Of a stretch of 45,696 bases of DNA, positions 43,493 through 45,696 are shown one piece after another; the stretch's first letter is position 1; each line of letters begins with the position of its first letter. Origin of the DNA: Paracoccaceae bacterium (GTDB lineage Bacteria; Pseudomonadota; Alphaproteobacteria; Rhodobacterales; Rhodobacteraceae). The notes under the pieces were generated by a model. That model saw only the letters and a list, made by a program, of their open reading frames with translations. It did no database searches and had not been told where the DNA came from. The position numbers and the translations under genes were made by a program. The stretch is taken from assembly GCA_023260655.1 (NCBI GenBank), contig JALQUU010000016.1, positions 1 through 45,696 on the forward strand, given 5' to 3'.

Positions 43493-43684
43493 ATGGCGAA
43501 GAAAGACAAGAAGGCGAAAGCTCCGGCAGAGCCCACCCTTCCCGAAAGCACCGCAAAAGTGCCCGTCGCCCTCCGCTTCAACGCCGATCTTCTCGCCAAG
43601 ATCGACGCTATGGCCAAGAAACGTGGGATGAGCGGCAACGCCATCATCTCCTACTGGTGCTCGCGCGCCCTTGAAATGGAGTGA
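43493..43684 (+). CDS. Small ribbon-helix-helix-like protein
   Basis: A 63-residue protein. A Lys/Ala-rich lead (MAKKDKKAKAPAEP) is followed by VPVALRFNADLLAKIDAMAKKRGMSGNAIISYW, the strand-helix-helix pattern of Arc/CopG-type DNA-binding proteins (about residues 24-60). ATG 43493 is preceded by GAGGTG. No toxin gene is next to it, so it is not obviously an antitoxin. It may be a small regulator or nucleoid protein. Confidence 0.75.
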   Translation: MAKKDKKAKAPAEPTLPESTAKVPVALRFNADLLAKIDAMAKKRGMSGNAIISYWCSRALEME

Positions 43685-43708
43685 TCGGCCTAAGCCTTTG
43701 GAATTGGC

Positions 43709-43785
43709 TGGTGATCCCGGCGGGATTCGAACCTGCAACCTGTCCCTTAGGAGGGGACTGCTCTATCCAGTTGAGCCACGGGACC
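43709..43785 (-). tRNA. tRNA-Arg (anticodon CCU)
   Basis: A 77-nt tRNA on the minus strand. The acceptor stem GGTCCCG pairs with CGGGATC (one G-U), then A-CCA is encoded. The anticodon stem GTCCC/GGGAC encloses loop CTCCTAA with CCT at positions 34-36, reading AGG. The T arm GGTTCGAATCC is standard. tRNA-Arg(CCU) genes are frequent integration sites, but I see no integrase or att duplication here. Confidence 0.95.
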
Positions 43786-43889
43786 AGCCAAGGCCCGTCT
43801 TAACCGAGGAGCATTCCCTTGTCACCCGCCTTGAACGTCGCCCGCACTGCGCGCTAACATAGGTTCATCATCCCTTAGGAGGGTCTCCC

Positions 43890-44909
43890 TTGAGCCGACA
43901 GGATCACCGACCGCTGACGCTGCGCGATGTCTCGGAGGCCTCCGGTGTCTCGGAAATGACCGTAAGCCGCGTGCTCCGCAATCGAGGCGATGTGTCCAAT
44001 GCCACCCGCGAACGCGTTCTGAACGCCGCGAAGCGCTTGGGCTATGTGCCAAACAAGATCGCAGGTGCCTTGGCGAGCCAACGGGTCAATCTCGTGGCGG
44101 TCATCATCCCGTCGCTCTCGAACATGGTCTTCCCCGAAGTGCTCTCGGGCATCAGCCGCGTTCTCGAAACCACCGATCTCCAGCCTGTCGTCGGCGTCAC
44201 CGATTACTTGCCCGAGAAAGAGGAAAAGGTGCTCTACGAGATGCTCTCGTGGCGCCCCTCTGGCGTCATCATTGCAGGGCTTGAGCATTCTGAAGCCTCC
44301 CGCGCCATGCTGAAGGCGTCGGGCATTCCCGTTGTCGAAATCATGGACACCGACGGCGAACCCGTGGATGCGATGGTCGGCATCAGCCACCGCCGCGCCG
44401 GGCGCGAGATGGGTGAAGCGATTATCAAGGCAGGCTACCGCCGCATCGGCTTCCTCGGCACCAAAATGCCGCTTGATCACCGCGCCCGTAAACGCTTCGA
44501 AGGCCTCACGCAGGCCTTGGCCAAGGGCGGCGTGGAAGTTGCCGATCAAGAATTCTATTCGGGCGGCTCGGCGCTGGCCAAAGGCCGCGAAATGACCGCC
44601 GCTCTTCTGGAACGCACCCCCGACCTCGATTTCCTCTACTATTCCAACGACATGATCGGCGCAGGCGGCCTCCTCTACCTCATAGAGAAGGGCTACGACA
44701 TTCCGGGCCGTATCGGCCTCGCGGGCTTTAACGGCGTGGAACTCCTCCAAGGCCTGCCGCGCCGCCTCGCCACGATGGATGCCTGCCGCGAGGAAATCGG
44801 CCGTCGCGCCGCTGAAATCATCGCCGCCAAAGTGCGCGGCGAAGAGACCGAAGGCGAAATCATCCTCCGCCCAACCATTTCCCCCGGCGATACCCTGCGG
44901 GCATCGTGA
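43890..44909 (+). CDS. LacI family transcriptional regulator
   Basis: A 339-residue repressor. The N-terminal LacI helix-turn-helix (LTLRDVSEASGVSEMTVSRVLRN, with the hinge KRLGYVPNKIAGALAS) is followed by a periplasmic-binding-protein-like sensor domain (VAVIIPSLSNMVFPEVLSGI, GRIGLAGFNGVEL). It resembles the GntR gluconate repressor subgroup. The start is TTG 43890, supported by AGGAGGG (43877-43883). No sugar genes are next to it, so its regulon is elsewhere. It overlaps the following gene as GTGA. Confidence 0.92.
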   Translation: MSRQDHRPLTLRDVSEASGVSEMTVSRVLRNRGDVSNATRERVLNAAKRLGYVPNKIAGALASQRVNLVAVIIPSLSNMVFPEVLSGISRVLETTDLQPVVGVTDYLPEKEEKVLYEMLSWRPSGVIIAGLEHSEASRAMLKASGIPVVEIMDTDGEPVDAMVGISHRRAGREMGEAIIKAGYRRIGFLGTKMPLDHRARKRFEGLTQALAKGGVEVADQEFYSGGSALAKGREMTAALLERTPDLDFLYYSNDMIGAGGLLYLIEKGYDIPGRIGLAGFNGVELLQGLPRRLATMDACREEIGRRAAEIIAAKVRGEETEGEIILRPTISPGDTLRAS

Positions 44910-45631
44910 GCCTGCCGCGCATCTCCAACGAAACCGCCCGCGCGATCTTTTTGGATCGCCACGGCCTCGCAGAAACACCCCAAGGCGCGGATGCCTCGCC
45001 CCTTCTGCGGCAGTTGGGCTTTGTCCAGATCGACAGTATCGCCACCGTCGAACGCGCCCATCATATGATCCTCTGGGCGCGCCGCCCCTCCTACCGCCCG
45101 GCGATGCTCGACAAGCTGCACAGCAAAGCCGATGTCTTCGAGCACTGGACACATGACGCCAGCGCCATCCCCATCGAATACTACCCCTACTGGCGCCTCA
45201 AATTCGCCCGCGACGCCGAAGGCATGGCCGCCCGCTGGGAACGCTGGCAACAGCACGGCTTTGCCCAGAAACTCGACGAGATTCTGGCCCATATCGAACA
45301 GCACGGCTCCGTGTGCTCGTCCGATCTCAAAGACGACACTGAAGGCCAGAAATCCACGGGCTGGTGGGATTGGCATCCTTCCAAAACCGCCCTCGAATAC
45401 CTCTGGCGCACGGGCCGCCTCGCGGTGGCCAAACGCGAGGCCTTCCGCAAGGTCTATGACCTGCCAGAGCGCGTCATCCCCTCGGAACTTCTCCGCGCCG
45501 AAGTCTCGACCGAAGAAACCATCGCTTGGGCCGCAAACGCCGCGATGGATCGCTTGGGCTTCGCCACCCCCGGTGGAATCGCCGCCTTCTTCGCCATAAT
45601 CACCCCCCGCGAAGCCACCGACTGGTGCAAT
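44906..45631 (+). CDS. YcaQ-like winged-helix DNA glycosylase family protein, 3' end lost or cut
   Basis: From GTG 44906, overlapping the LacI-type stop, the frame gives LPRISNETARAIFLDRHGL, LLRQLGFVQIDSIATVERAHHMILWAR, VFEHWTHDASAIPIEYYPYW and SKTALEYLWRTGRLAVAKR. These are blocks of the YcaQ/DUF1006 family, whose E. coli member unhooks DNA interstrand cross-links. The usual length is near 400 residues. After about residue 242 (TPREATDWC) the remaining ~22 codons to the window end look unrelated and are AT-rich, so the gene seems interrupted near 45631. The frame stays open to 45696. Confidence 0.8.
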
Positions 45632-45696
45632 TCAAGAGCCCTTCTGTTTAGCTCTTCCACTTTTGCATTATATTCATCCTGGCGTTTTTTCAACTC
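45632..45696 (-). other. AT-rich tip, possible foreign coiled-coil coding sequence
   Basis: The last ~65 bases have much lower GC than the rest. Read on the minus strand they give LKKRQDEYNAKVEELNRRAL, a natural coiled-coil-like sequence, while the plus strand gives a poor Ser/Phe-rich continuation of the YcaQ-like gene. This may be an inserted element or an assembly junction. Confidence 0.4.

Noticed and set aside
43686-43889. Genomic island or prophage at tRNA-Arg(CCU)
   Set aside because: No integrase, no direct repeat of the tRNA 3' end, and flanking genes have normal composition.

Overview
The window looks like a chromosomal segment of an alphaproteobacterium of the order Rhodobacterales (Rhodobacteraceae-like). 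The reasons are high GC, the order rpsA-ihfB-lapA-trpF-trpB, an ALDH16-type double aldehyde dehydrogenase next to deoC, a CenR-like response regulator, a Pth with an Ala/Pro-rich tail, and intergenic GC-hairpin plus 'GGGATATTTG' repeats. No species is assigned. Almost all of it is ordinary, dense, operon-organised chromosome. I see no prophage, transposase, CRISPR array or rRNA.

Layout. 1-3540: 3' end of rpsA with a strong terminator, then ihfB-lapA-trpF and trpB with its terminator. 3597-5432: an unusual little locus of two secreted PepSY-like proteins with low-complexity charged tails and a membrane-tethered LuxR-type HTH regulator, preceded by a long inverted repeat. 5429-8851 (minus strand): DUF2237, DUF2332, pth, rplY and a low-molecular-weight tyrosine phosphatase. 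8917-10967: sirtuin, then (minus strand) a copper chaperone pair and rpmB.

11192-19712 is the most distinctive metabolic region. A DauA-like D-amino acid dehydrogenase converges on a TetR regulator. Divergent from tetR is a tight four-gene operon: a non-pyrrolysine MttB-family methyltransferase, an OYE/TMADH-type demethylase, a proline-racemase-family protein whose two catalytic cysteines are Ser and Thr, and a second OYE-type demethylase. Two identical-arm palindromes 21 bp apart sit between tetR and the operon. The set suggests catabolism of a methylated cyclic amino acid such as proline betaine or hydroxyproline betaine, but no corrinoid protein is encoded nearby.

19753-24527: a secreted peptidoglycan-binding-like Cys-rich protein split by an in-frame stop, a THUMP/RlmL-type RNA methyltransferase and a SulP transporter. 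24596-27932: deoC and an ALDH16 aldehyde dehydrogenase, together taking deoxyribose 5-phosphate to acetaldehyde and on to acetate. 27933-29509 (minus): YkuD protein and ribA. 29674-34755: cenR-like regulator, a perfect FNR box followed by a probable sRNA, VOC protein, DUF2461, xth, thioredoxin-TPR, Lon-substrate-domain protein, Trm112, and a small protein behind a CtrA-type site. 34742-40026: UbiH-type hydroxylase, amidase, a divergently split MnmC (FAD half and MnmD half) and an EamA transporter. 40085-45696: lytic transglycosylase, dapA coupled to a gamma-glutamylcyclotransferase that seems to start at CTG, a small RHH protein, tRNA-Arg(CCU), a LacI-family regulator and a YcaQ-like gene. The last ~65 bases are AT-rich and read better as a foreign coiled-coil protein on the other strand, so the right tip may be an insertion or assembly junction.
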